From Hirsutella rhossiliensis (taxonomy: Eukaryota; Ascomycota; Sordariomycetes; Hypocreales; Ophiocordycipitaceae), in contig NW_025408673.1 in assembly GCF_020360975.1 (NCBI RefSeq), forward strand, positions 2,604,001-2,668,000: a stretch of 64,000 bases of DNA. Direction: 5' to 3'. Within the stretch, counting starts at the first letter, position 1. The number at the start of each line of letters is the position of its first letter. The translations under genes and the position numbers were made by a program. Shown piece by piece: positions 21,074 to 33,549 of this stretch. The notes beneath the pieces are model-generated. The model was given only the letters and a program-made list of their open reading frames with translations, was not told where the DNA came from and did not search any database.

Positions 21074-21146
21074 TATTATAAAAAAGATATAGCCGCCTAT
21101 TAGATCTAAGCGATAGCGTTAATTAACGTATATAGTATACGCGATA
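21074..21146 (-). repeat. Terminal repeat of element Y (5' LTR on minus strand)
   Basis: 73 bp, matching 20,774-20,846 apart from C/T and G/A changes. It abuts the primer-binding site at 21,063-21,073. Confidence 0.75.
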
Positions 21147-21660
21147 ATTATATAGGCTAATAAGTAGTATATTAATTATAGATAAAATCCTATTTTATAA
21201 GGTAAGAATCGCTCGTTAATTTATATATTATTATATATTAAATAGGTTGCCGGTTATTATATAATTAGAAATTAAAGGAATAAAGCTAGCTTAAAATACT
21301 AGCTAAGATCTTTTAAGAATACTAGTATAACTAACCTCCTTTAAATATAAATATTAGTAGAACTAAGATACTTCTAGCTATACTTAAAGTATTGCTAAAT
21401 TCCTTAGTCTTAGGGCTATATAGTAGCTTAAATTTAGTCCTAAAAGGTTCTTCCGTTTAGCTATAATTATCTATATATAGCGGTATATCCGCTAGTAAAT
21501 AAAAAGAGAATTATTAACTTCTTTACCTCTTTTATATACTAATATATTACTAATAAATTACGTTAGAATTCCTGCCTTATACTCCTTCTTCCCCTTTATT
21601 ATATAGTCTTATATAGTTCCTTAACTTCTTAAAATTCTACTATTACTTATATACCTTAAT

Positions 21661-22250
21661 ACTTATTAATATATAGAAACGTTTAAACTAAACTTACGAT
21701 CTAATAGATACCTTTAAGGTAGCGCTTAAACGTTTTTATTATAATAAAATAAAGATCTTTTATATAGTAGATTATATATATAGCGACTATAAAGAGAGAT
21801 AGCGCTAATACTTTAAAGAATAAACGCTAATCGACTAAACTAAATATAATATAGATTAGGTATACTTTAAAAAATAGATATTTATCTTAATTAAGGATAC
21901 TATAAATAAGGAGATACTATTAGTAATATAATTAAAGGAGGCTTACTAATAAGAAGGCTAGTCCCCTTTAAAGTTTAGCTTATACCTTAACTTCTTAAAA
22001 AGGTATTTTAAACGCTTATTAAAAAAGGTATATACTCTTATACTTTTTACTAAGATAAAGCTATAACTTTAAGACTAAATTAACCTTTATTTAATACTTA
22101 TTTATAAAAGATATAAAAAACTTCTTATAAAACTAATATACCCTTAAAATAAGTATATATTATAACTAGAATACTAATTAATACTAGGAATTAATCTAGT
22201 AGTATTAATTACCTTTAGTAACGATATTATACTAAGGCTAAAGGGTAGGT
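21661..22250 (+). mobile_element. Degenerate Gypsy-like gag fragment
   Basis: A plus-strand frame between about 21,890 and 22,140 reads QSPLKFSLYLNFLKRYF and then FTKIKLQLQDQINLYLI. This resembles the helical retrotransposon gag region (paired Leu/Phe-rich helices followed by F-x-x-x-L-R). It is heavily RIP-mutated and interrupted upstream by X1. Confidence 0.4.
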
Positions 22251-22987
22251 AAACGTAATAGCGGCCCTTAATATACTAAGCTCGACTAAAGTATATAGTA
22301 TAAAAAGACACTACTTAAATTTATATACCTTAATAAGGCGAGTTAATAAACTTTAAGTAGTAATATAATACTTACTTAAGCGCTAAACGACCTTATAGAA
22401 AAAGTAGTATATAATATACTTATAGGCTTTATCCTAAGTATATATTTTAGTAAGGTATAGGTAGTAGTTAAACGGCTTTTTAAGGTAAAAAGCCGCGCTA
22501 ATAGCGTATTATTAGCGGTACTTTATATAGATAAGAGCTTTAAGATAATAATCTAAGAAGTAATTAAGGAGGTAGTTAAGGAAGAACTCTACCTAAGTAT
22601 TGCTTTAGGCCTAAGGGGCCTAAAGCGAACCTAAGAGGCGGTTATAGCTAAGACTAAGGGGCTAACTTAATATAAAGCCGCGGTAAAATAGGTCTTACTT
22701 TACTATAAATATAAGATTATTATAGTCCTTACTAAAGTACCGCTTAAAATCCTAAGCCGCGAACTAAAGGATATAATAAAGGTAGTAAATATAGCCTTAA
22801 AAGCTATAAGCGCTATAGTAGTAAGGCGCTTTTAAAGTAGAGATATTATAGTTATATTTAATACCTTAGCGAGAGCTTAATAAAAGGACTAAAGCTAGGT
22901 TAAGGCTATATTTAAACTAAGGGCTATAATTACCTACTATATATATATAGTAGTTACTAAGTATATCCCCTTAAAGGTAGCGATAAT
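22251..22987 (+). mobile_element. LINE ORF1-like remnant, first part
   Basis: A plus-strand frame rich in Lys, Ala and Leu (about 22,440-22,985) ends ITYYIYIVVTKYIPLKVA. This resembles the conserved TYGVVVHxVP strand of fungal LINE ORF1 (gag-like) proteins. It is cut at 22,988 by Copia1-E and resumes at about 29,322. Confidence 0.45.
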
Positions 22988-23465
22988 TCTTATAAAGAGA
23001 GATATAAGAAGTATATATAATATATATAAAGGTAAAGGTAAAAGTAAGGGGACGGATAGGTAAGGCAGAGATATTTAAATCTTATAGGAGCAGTAATTAT
23101 AGTAAGGGAGTAATTATTATATTGCCTTAATTATCCTTCTTTCCTTTATTTAACGCCCCTCTTTATACCTATCTAGTATTTTAATTAATAAAGAAGATCT
23201 TACTTAAAGAAGCTATTAATATCCTTTTAACTACCGAGCTTTATACTAGTTTTTCCCCTCCTTTCTAGCTATTACCGGTATATCCGTCTTATCTTTCGCT
23301 ACCTTTATAAGAAGCTATTACTACTTCTACTTCCCCTCTTACCCCTAACCTCCTTTCTATACCTCCTTTTAGCTCCTTCCTTAAAACTTATTTTTTAGCT
23401 TCCTAGGTCCCTCGTACTAAGGGATATATCTAAGAACTACGAAATTAAGCTACGCTTCGCGATAT
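22988..23465 (-). repeat. 3' LTR of Copia1-E
   Basis: Reverse-complement Copia1 LTR, beginning TCTTATAAAGAGAG and ending next to TATACCCTCTTAGC, the decayed polypurine-tract complement. Confidence 0.75.
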
Positions 23466-26400
23466 ACCCTCTTAGCTATAGCTTGCCCTTATAAGAAGGG
23501 TAAAGCTAAATACTTAGGCTAGTAAGCGTATAAAAGAGGTCTTAGTTTATACTTATCCCTTACTTAAGAAATCTAGGTTTTAGCCTTAGGCTCTTTTAGA
23601 CCTACTTTAGGAAAAGGGGCTAAAGGAGGAAATTAAGTCCTATAAGAAAGAGGGGGTTCTTAAAGGATAAGTCCTTAAAAAGGGGGCCTTTTAAGAAGAA
23701 TAAGTCCTAATTAAGCTAGGGGCCCTCCTTTAAGATAAGTCCTAGTTCCTTTCTTTAGCTCTAGATATCTCCTTCCTCTTATATACCGTTAGCTTATCTT
23801 ATAGACTCTTAAGGCGGGCTTTTAAGGATAGCTTTTTTCTAACGTTTTCTAGCCTAATTTACTATAAAAAGACAGCTAGTTTCTACTTTAGTAAGGGCTT
23901 TATAAGACCGTTAGCTTTTATTAATATTATTAGAACCTAACGGACGGAAATAAGTCCCCTTTAGACCTCTTAGCGTAACTAATACTAATAGATATTAATA
24001 TATTATAGCTAGGTTAATAGCTTACTATTTTCTATAAGAATTTATATAGTCTATATATTATTATATTTTATAGATAATAGGGTCGGAATTTATAGTTATA
24101 GAGATATTAGTAGCCGGCTAAGGAAAATCGCTTTATTTAACGCTTTTAATAGAGCTAGTAGCTCTACCTTTATACTAAAAGTTATAATAATAGCTTACTT
24201 TAAAGCTTTCTAAGTAATAGTTCCTTTAAAAAGGGATATAATATACCCCTATAAGCTCTTTCTATTTAAGGAATTATCTATAAAGGACGAATCGCTTAAA
24301 TAAAAGAAGATTTCGGTAGCTAATTTCTTTCTTTTCTACCTTCTTAGGTATAGACTATATAATCTTATTAAATAGAGATAAAGAATAGCTCTATCTACTA
24401 CTTCTTAATACCTAGGGCTAGGATTTTAGTTATACTTAGCTAGCTAAGAGACTATAAAAGAGATATCCGGTCTAGTAGAAATAGCTAAAAAAAGTAAAGA
24501 GCCTACCTTCTATTAATATTAGTATTTCTCTTACTCCTTAGGTTAAAAGGACGGATTAGGTAAAAGCTCTTTATCTAATATAAGCGTAGAGGGAAGCTTC
24601 TTATTAAGGGAATTAAAGAGGAATTTATAAGCGACCTTATCGATATAGGCGTCCTAAGTAAGCTAGATAGTCCGTTAGGACCTATTCTTAAGGATTCGTA
24701 TCCCTAGGAACTACTTTAGCTCCCCTAGCCTAGTTATCTTATACCTTTATTATAGGCCTTTTATAGCCTCCCTTATAATTACTTCTTCCTCTTTTAAGTA
24801 AGCTTAGATAATATCGTCGATATAAAAGAAGACCGTGATTTTTCCCTTTTATATTATATACGGTTCTTAAAGGACTTTCTTAAAGCCTAGGGCTTTAAAG
24901 GAACCTATTAAATACTATTACTAAAGAAGGAGTAATCTTTATAATTAGTATAAAGCTTTCCTAAGCTATAAAACCTTTCTTAGCGATTAGAAACTAAGAG
25001 GAAGTTATATATAAATAACTTTTTCTTCCCTAAGGGGGTAGTTAACGAAGGCGTTAACTATATCTATTTAATCGAGCTCGAGGTCGAATTCTACTACTAT
25101 AGCTATAAGGGTTTAAAAAGACATCCCTATTAAGGTAGTTACCTTAGTAAGTAGATCCCCTTTTTCCTATTAATTCCTATAGATAACTAGCTAGGCCTTA
25201 TACTTCTAAAGGAAGCTATATTTATTAGTCTTATAGATAAAGACTTATTTATAGCTAAGGACCTATTTTCCTCTTACGTTTTCCTTAAGGACCTCTTTAA
25301 AAGACCCTATCTCCTTATATAAGGCTAGGTAGTCTTTCTAGGCCTAGAAAAACTAGTCTTTAAAGGGGTGTTTTTCTAGCTACTTTTAGTTTACTAGTAG
25401 GTCTAGGAGGTCCCTTTTATATACCTTCCTTACTAATATAGGCTTAAAGAGCCGGCCTACTATAAATGCTTTATAGGAACCGTCTTCTATAGGCGTTAGA
25501 TAAAAGTCGGAAAAACAATTAAAATAAAGGAGAGGTTAGTCTTCTTTTATATCGGGCCCTATACCTTCCTTTACTTCTTAAAGTAAGGATAAAAAAGGCA
25601 GCTAGGTAATCCTTTAAGAGAAGTGCCTTTCTAACCCCCTTAGGGGTCGAGATAAAAAGACTAATAGAAAAAGCTGCTTTTAGATCTTCTTCTTATTCTA
25701 TAAGAGCAGGCGTAGGGAGGTAGGCGTATTCTAGCTCTACCGCTTTCCTATAGTCTCCTTCTTTATTTAGATTATCTAATCTAGTAGCTTCCTCTTCTTC
25801 TTTAAAGTTAGCGTTATCCTTAACTACTTTAACGTTAGTTTCTTTTTTTATTTCTTTATCTAAGACCTCTTCTTAAGACTATTAAAAAGGGGGGATTTAG
25901 ATCTTTTAAATTAGCTAATATTATAAGAGTAAGAGGGGCTATTAATCCCTCTTTCTATCGAAGAAGCTAGATTCGTCGAAAATTATATCCTTAGTCGAAA
26001 TAACCTTCTATAAAAAAGGAATCTAGATCTAAAAGATATTTATAGAATTATAACTAATAAGGTAACTAATAAAGGCTCTAGGATTAAGCTTTCTTTTCTT
26101 CTTTCTTTTTAGCTATATATCGGTAGTTATAGTATATACCTTATAGCTATAAGTATAAAGGTAGGCTAGCGAAGCCCTCTTCTTTATAAAGAGCTTAAGG
26201 GGTAATTTCTAGTTTATTCCTTAGTTTAGTTCCCTAGGGTCCTTAAGGTCCCTAGGGGTCTAGTTTTAAAGGTAATAAGCGGTCTTAATAACTTCCCTTT
26301 AAAGGTTATAGGGAAGCTTAATAGTAAGTCTTATTATATAGGCGCTTTTTATTATAGTACCCCTTAATCTTTCTACCCCTCCGTTCTAGGCCTAGGTATT

Positions 26401-28847
26401 TAGTACTAACGGGAGGGGTAAAATACCCCTTTTTTAAAGCTATTTTAAGATATCCTTTATAAATAGCTATCTATTAGACTATATCTTCTTTACCTTATAG
26501 CTAAAGTAAGATTTTATTTAGTTAACGAAGTCTTAGAAGGTAGACTAGTTATAATTACTTAGGTAGGTCTATAAGAAATAAGGGAAAACTATCCCTAAAA
26601 AGGCATCTATAAAAAACATTACCTTAATAAAGCTTTCTTAATCCTTAGAGACGTTAGTTTAGTCGACTTAAATTTCCTTATATAGCTGGTCCGGCCGTAA
26701 AGGGGTTCGTCTAGAAACTTATCTCTTAGTCTTTCCTTAGCTATAGTATTTATATTTAACGGTCTTTAGGCCCCTTATTTATACGCCCTATTATTAGCCT
26801 AGCTTATATAAAGCTAGGGGGCCTAGGTAACTAAGTCGTATATACTAAAGAAGACCGTTTCCTTAAGCTACTAAAAGAGGGTCCTTTATAGTAGACCTAT
26901 TCCTCTTAGTAGTAAAAGCTAACTTCTTAAGTAATTCCTTTATATAAATAGGTCGGAATTTAAGAATAAATTAACTAAAATTTTCCTCGATAAGCTTAAT
27001 AGTCTAATTCTTTTAGACTAGCCTTATAGGCTTAGACGTTATATCTTAGAAGATTCCTTCCTCTTAAAGAAAGCGGAAGGAAATTAAGCTTATTAAAAAT
27101 GAAGGGTAAAAAGCTACCCTTTTTCGTCGAAGAATTTATATTAACCTATTAAGTATATTTATCGTTAAATTTACCCTTCTATATCCCTCTATCTATACGG
27201 TTAATTCCCTAGTAATAAGGTATTCCCTCTATACCTTCTTAAAGGACTAGAATTATAAGAGTATATTATAGATATTAAGGGAAGTACTAGAGTTAAGGAT
27301 AGCTAATTTTCGTAGGGGATAATTAGAGGGTCCTAATAGTTAGTCTTAACCTTATTAATCTATAGGGAAGACGAAGGCCGGATTTACTATACTAACGAAT
27401 CTTCCTTAAATTTATAGCTTAAATAAAGGTAGCGGCGTTATTAGTTACTATTTCTTAATAACCTAAATCTTATCTATCTTCTTCTATAATAAGGGGTCCT
27501 CCTTAAGAAACTATTATATTATTTCTCATAGCCTCTTTAAAGGGTTAAATCCTTTAGGTCGGTTTTCCTTAAAGACCTACTAGTATTATAATAATCGATA
27601 GCCTAGGGATTTATAGGCTAGGCAGCTATTTCGTTTAGTCTTTTATTTCTTTAAGGAATCCTTATCCTAGTCTAAAAGGTCTACTTAAAAACCTCCCCTT
27701 TTTACTACTTATTACTAATTTTAACGAGGTTTAATTTCGACTAGTTCCCTGATTTTTCGACTAACGGACTAAAAGGTCTATTAGGGAACTAGTCGGGCCG
27801 GTCTAACTAATAGGACCGGGCCTAGAGTAGAAGGCAGAGCCGGGGCCGGGACTAGGGCAGCCGTTAAAGACAAGGTTAAGGCTCTTAAGGGAGGAGGAGC
27901 TAGAGGGGCAGCTGCCGTAGTAGTAGTAGTAGGGGCTATAGTAATAGGGGCTATAGTAGCTATAGGGGCAGTAAGTTAAACCGTCTAGGTTAAGTACTAG
28001 CTATAAAGGAATAAGACTCCTTACTACTATACTTTAGTAGATTCTTTATCTTAGTCCTAGCTAGCTTCTTAAAAGATAGTTATATAACCGTTACTAATAA
28101 GCTTTATTAATAGAGATATATCCTATAGCTACTAGCCGGAAATAGCTTTTATTAAGAAGTATTAGTTAGCTTCCTTAAGGATTTCTTCTTACTTAGCTAG
28201 CTATAAAGAAGCTAGTAAGCTCTTAGTAGAAAAGGCTCCTAAGTATACTATATAGGTCTTCTTAATATAGTTAGTTATATATCCCCTTAAGGGAGCTATT
28301 AAGGTTTCGAGCTTTAAAAGCTATTACTTAGGAGTCTCTTCTTCTTAAAGAGAGATTAGCTTTATAGTATTAACGGATTCCGTTATTACTATATAAGTAG
28401 TAGTTAGTAGCTTCGTCTTATAAAGGTATTCCTTATAGTAACTCTTATAGTTACCTAAGGTAGTAGAAAAAGCTCTCTATTATATAGAGGTTTGCTTAAA
28501 GAAGAGTAAAGCTCCCTTTATAAATTCCGTTACTCTAGGATAAAGAAGGGGCTCGAGAGGGTCCTACTTATTAAAAAAGACTAAATTATAGATAGTTCTA
28601 TCTATACGAGCCCTTAGCTCTATTACCTTCTTATCTTAATCTTAGGGCTTTATAGGAATCGTCCTATAGACTATAAGGGTAGTAAAGTTATTTTTTAATA
28701 TTATTTTAAGGGAAGGGTAGAAAAGTTAGCTAAAAATTAGCTTTTTTAGTAAGAGGGGTAAAAGGAAGCTATAAAGGATATAAGAAAGGTGCCTTTTATA
28801 GTAGCTAGAAGGTATTAAAATACTATTCCTCCTAGGCTTATAACTCT

Positions 28848-29321
28848 TATAAAGAGAGATATAAGAAGTATATATAAAATATATAAAGGTAAAAGTAAAA
28901 GTAAAGGGATAGATAGGTAAGGTAGAGATATTTAAATCTTATAAGGGTAGTAATTATAGTAAGGGAGTAATTATTATATTGCTTTAATTATCCTTCTTTC
29001 CTTTATCTAACGCCTCTTTTTATACCTATCTAGTATTTTAATTAATAAAGAAGATCTTACTTAAAGAAGCTATTAATATCCTATTAACTACTAAGCTTTT
29101 TACCGGTTTTTCCCTTTCTTTCTAGCCGTTACTAGTATATCCGTCTTATCTTTCGCTACCTCTATAAGAAGCTATTGCTACTTTTACTTCCCCTCTTACC
29201 CTTACCCTCCTTTTTATACCTCCTTTTAGCTCCTTCCTTAAAACCTATTTTTTAGCTTCCTAGGTCCCTTATACTAAGGAATATCTCCGAGAACTATAAA
29301 ATTAGGCTACGCTTTATAATA
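28848..29321 (-). repeat. 5' LTR of Copia1-E
   Basis: Reverse-complement Copia1 LTR, starting AACTCTTATAAAGAGAGAT at its internal border and ending GCTTTATAATA. Confidence 0.75.
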
Positions 29322-29604
29322 ATTACTATTAATACTATTAATACTATTTAAAAGGAAGAATATTAGCTCCTTAGCTAATAATAATACTATTAAAACGCTT
29401 AAATAATTATAAGAAGTACGCTGCCTTATTATTAAAGTAGAAAATAGTAGTTAAGTTAACTATATAATCTAACTATATTTTAGTAAAGTTAGCTATACCT
29501 TTAATAATTAAAATTAATAGCTTATAGCTACTTAGCTATAAATACTAAAGCTTAAGTATTAATTATATTATTTATAGCCTTAAAAATAAAAAATAAAAGT
29601 TTAT
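29322..29604 (+). mobile_element. LINE ORF1-like remnant, second part
   Basis: The plus-strand frame reads SLANNNTIKTLK, then RCLIIKVENSS*VNYII and then LKLKYQLYYLQP once stops are read as Gln. This matches the layout of LINE ORF1, in which a short alpha/beta domain precedes CCHC knuckles. It continues 22,251-22,987 and is cut at 29,605 by Copia1-D. Confidence 0.4.
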
Positions 29605-31290
29605 TATTATAAGGTATAGCTTAATTTTATAGTTCTTTAAGATATCCCTTAATAAGAGGGACCTAGGAAGCTGAAAAACTAATTTAAAAGAAAGAGCTAA
29701 AAAGAAGTATAAAAAGGAGGGTAAGGATATTAAAGGAAGTAAAAGTAGTATTAGCTTCTTATAAAAGTAGTAAGAAATAAGATAGATATATTAGTAATAG
29801 TTAGAAAGGAAGGGAAAAACTAGTAAAAAGTTTAGTAATTAAGAAGATATTAATAGCTTCCTTAAGTAAGATCTTTTTTATTAATTAAGAAACTAAATAA
29901 GTATTAAGAGGGGTATTAAATAAAGAAAAGAAAGATAATTAAGGTAATATAATAATTACTCCCTTACTATAAATACTACCCTTATAAAAATTAAATATCT
30001 TTACCTTACTTATCTAACCCCTTACTTTAAATTTTACCTTTATATATTTTATATATACTTCTTATATCTTTCCTTATAAGAGTTATAAGCTTAAGAGGAA
30101 TAGAATTTTTATACCTTTTAGCTACTATAAAAGGTACTTTCCTTATATCCCTTATAGTATTCTTTTACCCTTCTTACTAAAAAAGCTAATTTTTAACTAA
30201 CTTATCTACTTTAAATTTTATAGTAATATTAAAAAATAACTTTTTTACTACCTTTATAGTTTATAAATCGATTCTTATAAAGCCTTAAGATTAAGATAAG
30301 TAAGTAAAGAAGCTATAGGCTTATAAAGGTAGAACTATTTATAATTTAGTCTTCTTTAATAAGTAAGACCCTCTTAAGCCCCCTTTTTATCTTAAGGTAA
30401 TAGAATTTATAAAGAGAGCTTCTATTTTCTTTAAGCTAACCTTTATATAATAAAGAGCTTTTTCTACTACCTTAAGTAACTATAAGAGTTATTATAAAAA
30501 ATACCTTTAAAAGATAAAGCTACTAACTACTATATATATAGTAATAATAGAATCTACTAATACTATAAAGCTAATCTCTCTTTAAAAAGAAAAGACTCTT
30601 AAGTAATAGCTTTTAAAGCTTAAGACCTTAATAGCTGCCTTAAAGGGCTATATAACTAACTATATTAAGAAGACTTATATAATATACTTAAGAGCTTTTT
30701 TTACTAAGAACCTTCTAGCTTCTTTATAGCTAGCTAAGTAAGAAGAAATCCTTAAGGAAGCTAACTAATACTTCTTAATAAAAGCTCTTTCTAGCTAGTA
30801 GCTATAAGATATATCTTTATTAATAAAGCTTATTAGTAATAGTTACTTAACTATCTTTTAAGAAGCTAGCTAAGAACTAAATAAAAGAGCTACTTAAGTA
30901 TAATAATAAGTAGTTTTATTTCTTTACAGCTAGTAGCTAACTTAGATAACTTAACTTACTACCTTTATTACTATTATAGCCCTTCTTATTATAGCCCTTA
31001 CTATTACTATTATAGCTACTACCTTTTTAGCTTCTTTTTCTTTAAAAGCCTTAACCTTATCTTTAATAGCTACTTTAGTCTTAGCCCTAGCTCCGCTTAC
31101 TACTCTAGGCCTAGCCTTATTAATCTATTTAGCTTAACTAGTCTTTTAATAAACCTTTTAGTTTATTAGTTAAAAAATTAAAGAACTAGTTAAAATATAA
31201 TATTTTTTTATTAAGATTAGTAATAAGGGGTAAGAAAAAAGGGGTTTTAAGTAGACCTTTTAAACTAAGATAAGGATTCCTTAAAGAAAT
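29605..31290 (+). mobile_element. Copia1-D, 5' part only
   Basis: LTR at 29,605-30,081, followed by the primer-binding site GTTATAAGCTT and internal gag sequence collinear with copies B and C. Homology ends near 31,290, shortly after the Ala/Pro-rich part of gag. The rest of pol and the 3' LTR are missing. Strongly RIP-mutated. Confidence 0.8.
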
Positions 31291-32030
31291 AAAAGATAAA
31301 ATAAAATAGCCCCCTAGCTTATAAATATAAAAAGATATAAGTAATAAGTATAGGATTAAGTAATTTATAATATAAGTAGAAAGGGTAGTTAAAGGAGTAT
31401 AGGGTAGAGTTTTATCTAGAATTTATAACGAGTATATAAGGGGCTAAATAATAAATTAAAAGAATAGCGTTATAAAAGATACTAGTAAACTTACTTATTT
31501 TATTTATTACTCTTAAGGAAATCCTTTATCTTTTATAGACTATTACTCGCTTACTAGTAAACTAATTAGTTAGCTTTTTAGTATATTTTATAGTTCTTAA
31601 AAAGCTTTATTTATAGTATATCTTTTAAACTTACTAAGTAGTTTAATTATAGCGTAATAGTTAATATAAGACTATAGGTTCTAGTATAAGTAATAGATTT
31701 AACTAGAATCTTCTATACCCTACTTATTCTTAAATCGCGGATATCTTTAAAACTACTAAGCTAAAATAAGTAATAAGGTATCTATTTTATTTATTATTAA
31801 CTTATATACTTTTTTATATATTCTTATTTATTAAGATAGTATTATAGAGTAGGTAAAGGTATATATATAAGTACTATTTATAGGATAATATTAATAAGCT
31901 ATATAGAGCTCTCTTATATATAGCTAGCCTATATATATATATATAAGATCCGGCCCTTTATATATAACTATATAGCTTAGGCTATAGCCTAAGCCTATAA
32001 CCTATAATAGTTAAAGACTCTTATATAATA
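31291..32030. other. Unassigned AT-rich sequence
   Basis: Very AT-rich, with a TATATA run near 31,935 and an imperfect palindrome (AGCTTAGGCTATAGCCTAAG) near 31,976. No domain is visible. It may include the left part of an LTR for the element described next. Confidence 0.3.
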
Positions 32031-33487
32031 CCCTCCCTTAAGCGCGGTATAGCGTTACTTAATTAATAGCTTCTATACTATTAAGCCTATACTGCTAGCT
32101 CTACCCTACCCTTTCCCGTTAATCGTACTAGCCCTACTAGCCCTATTATCCCTATGCCTATTAGCCTAGGTAGCCGGAACTAAGCTCTATACTTATCGGC
32201 CGGCTAGCTATTTAAATAAGGGCGCAACCTATTATATACGCCCCTAGGTAGCCGGCAGCTAGCCTAGACCTACGTAAGCCTTAGGTTACCTATCCCCTCG
32301 GCCTTAAGTAGCTTCCTCTACCTAAGGGTATATAAGGTAGTATCCCCCCTTTCTTCCTTCCTTTCTTTCTCCTTCTTCTTTAACTATAGTAGTAGTAATA
32401 ATAAGTAAGTTCTACTTTACTTAGGGCGTTAGTTTATTCCTAGCTATATAGGCCGCTTTATTAACGTATACTTATAGTAATAGCTATAGCTATAATAATA
32501 GCCCTAATAATAATAACTTTAACTAGTAAGTTCTTTACCTTATAAAGTAAGAGGCCGTAATCTATAATACTAACTTCCGCGATAGATATATCTACCTCCC
32601 CCTCCCTTACTTCCTCCTTCTTAGAGTATACGGAGTTATTCGTTAACGCTATACTAAGTATAGCCGATAACGGCTCTACCGCTACCGCTACTCTTACCCG
32701 CGCCCCCGCGACTACGCCTACCGCCGCTGCCTCTACCTCTACTACGCTAGCCGCCCTTATATCGCTATTTTAGGTAATAACGCTATCTCCGCCGCCGGCC
32801 GTAACGCCCGGCCCCTCTACCCCCGCCTCTACCTCTACTACCCCTATAAGTCCGCTACTTAGTAAGCGTAGTAGTTATTTTCCGCTAACCTTTTAAAGTA
32901 TAAACGCTAAGTATAGGCCGGAGCCGCCTATACGGCCCCCTATATATAGTACGCGTTATAGGAGCTCCCTTACGCCGACTAAGTTAGGCGCCGCTATAGC
33001 GGTAGTTATTACTAGTATATATATATCGGCCGCGCCTATAAAGCAGCGCCTCCTATCTTACTTATTATAGTGTTAGCTTAAAAGGCCGGCGCGTATAGGT
33101 AGGCACGGCGGGCTATTAAGAAGCGCCTTACCGCCGCCGCCGCCGCCTACTATAATCTCTATACCCTTAAGCGCTAGGGCCTTATCCCTAAGTAAGTTCC
33201 TCTCCTCTAGCTCTTTTACTTCCGCTACTAACTCTCCTAGTACTAGGGATACTACCTCCGTCGCCCTATTAGCGGTCCCCTTAGCCGTGCCTACCGCCGC
33301 CCCCGCCGCTATTACTAGCCGGGCCCCCCTTACCCCCGGAGCCCTTAGAGCCGCCGCTGCCGCTAACTAGCTCGCGGGCTTAAAGGGCCGCCTAAGCGCC
33401 CTAGAGAGCGCCGCCGCCGCTAATAAAGTAAAGGAGGATAACGAGGATAAGAATAAAGATAACGATAAGGATAATAAGTAGGTCTAA
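32031..33487 (+). pseudogene. GC-richer relic with LTR/promoter-like leader and one long decayed frame
   Basis: The leader (about 32,040-32,430) has a TATATAAGG element near 32,330 followed by a C/T-rich tract. A single frame, 32,567-33,487 (about 306 codons), can be read through a handful of TAA/TAG codons that look like former Gln codons. The start would be ATG changed to ATA. The product is Ser/Thr/Pro/Ala-rich with a proline run, then an Ala-rich possible coiled coil, and ends in an acidic/Lys tail (KEDNEDKNKDNDKDNKQV). I do not recognise it. It may be the N-terminal gag of a plus-strand LTR element cut off by G2, or a captured cellular gene. The opposite strand is also fairly open, but has more stops. 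Confidence 0.4.
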
Positions 33488-33549
33488 GTAGTTTAAGGGC
33501 TCTGCCTTAAAATAAACGCTATTTTTATCTCTACTTATATTATTACGCT
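33488..33549. other. Junction between the GC-richer relic and G2
   Basis: A short transition with no identifiable LTR for G2, so the 3' LTR of G2 appears to be missing or unrecognisably mutated. Confidence 0.3.

Larger units (their letters stand above)
20774..21146 (-). mobile_element. Element Y: candidate TRIM (miniature LTR retrotransposon) related to Copia1
   Basis: A 373-bp insertion in X1, flanked by ATTAT (20,769-20,773 and 21,147-21,151). The equivalent site in X2 (near 58,512) has one copy. Its 73-bp ends (20,774-20,846 and 21,074-21,146) are direct repeats exactly 300 bp apart, differing only by transitions. On the minus strand the repeat begins TATCGCG like the Copia1 LTR. It is followed by GTTATAAGCCT (primer-binding site, as in Copia1) and ends against TAAGGGGGTA (polypurine tract, as in Copia1). 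It encodes no protein. The 227-bp interior is much less AT-rich than its surroundings. Size, terminal repeats and cis signals fit a TRIM mobilised in trans by Copia1. Confidence 0.75.
20716..21660 (+). mobile_element. Element X copy 1 (567 bp) interrupted by element Y
   Basis: Begins TATAAGGAACGGTATTCC and ends ACTTATATACCTTAAT. Removing the 373-bp element Y and its 5-bp duplication leaves exactly 567 bp, the length of the other two copies. It is flanked by ACCTAT (20,710-20,715) and ACTTAT (21,661-21,666), a 6-bp duplication with one RIP-type change. It has no open frame and no terminal inverted repeats that I can see. Confidence 0.8.
22988..29321 (-). mobile_element. Copia1-E, full-length, RIP-inactivated
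   Basis: About 6.33 kb on the minus strand, with LTRs at about 28,848-29,321 (5') and 22,988-23,465 (3'). The internal sequence is collinear with Copia1-B, for example the Ala/Pro-rich end of gag (about 27,840-27,960) and the YVDDI region (about 24,810-24,830). It preserves the undisturbed site (25,911-25,990) into which B inserted in copy A. It sits inside a LINE ORF1 remnant. Possible ATAAT duplications occur at 22,983-22,987 and 29,319-29,323, but the last overlaps the LTR end, so I am unsure of the exact right border. Confidence 0.88.

Noticed and set aside
31300..31760. Possible inverted repeat of a DNA transposon (GTATAGGGTAGAG / CTATACCCTAC-like)
   Set aside because: The match is short and imperfect in very AT-rich sequence, with no target duplication and no transposase signature.
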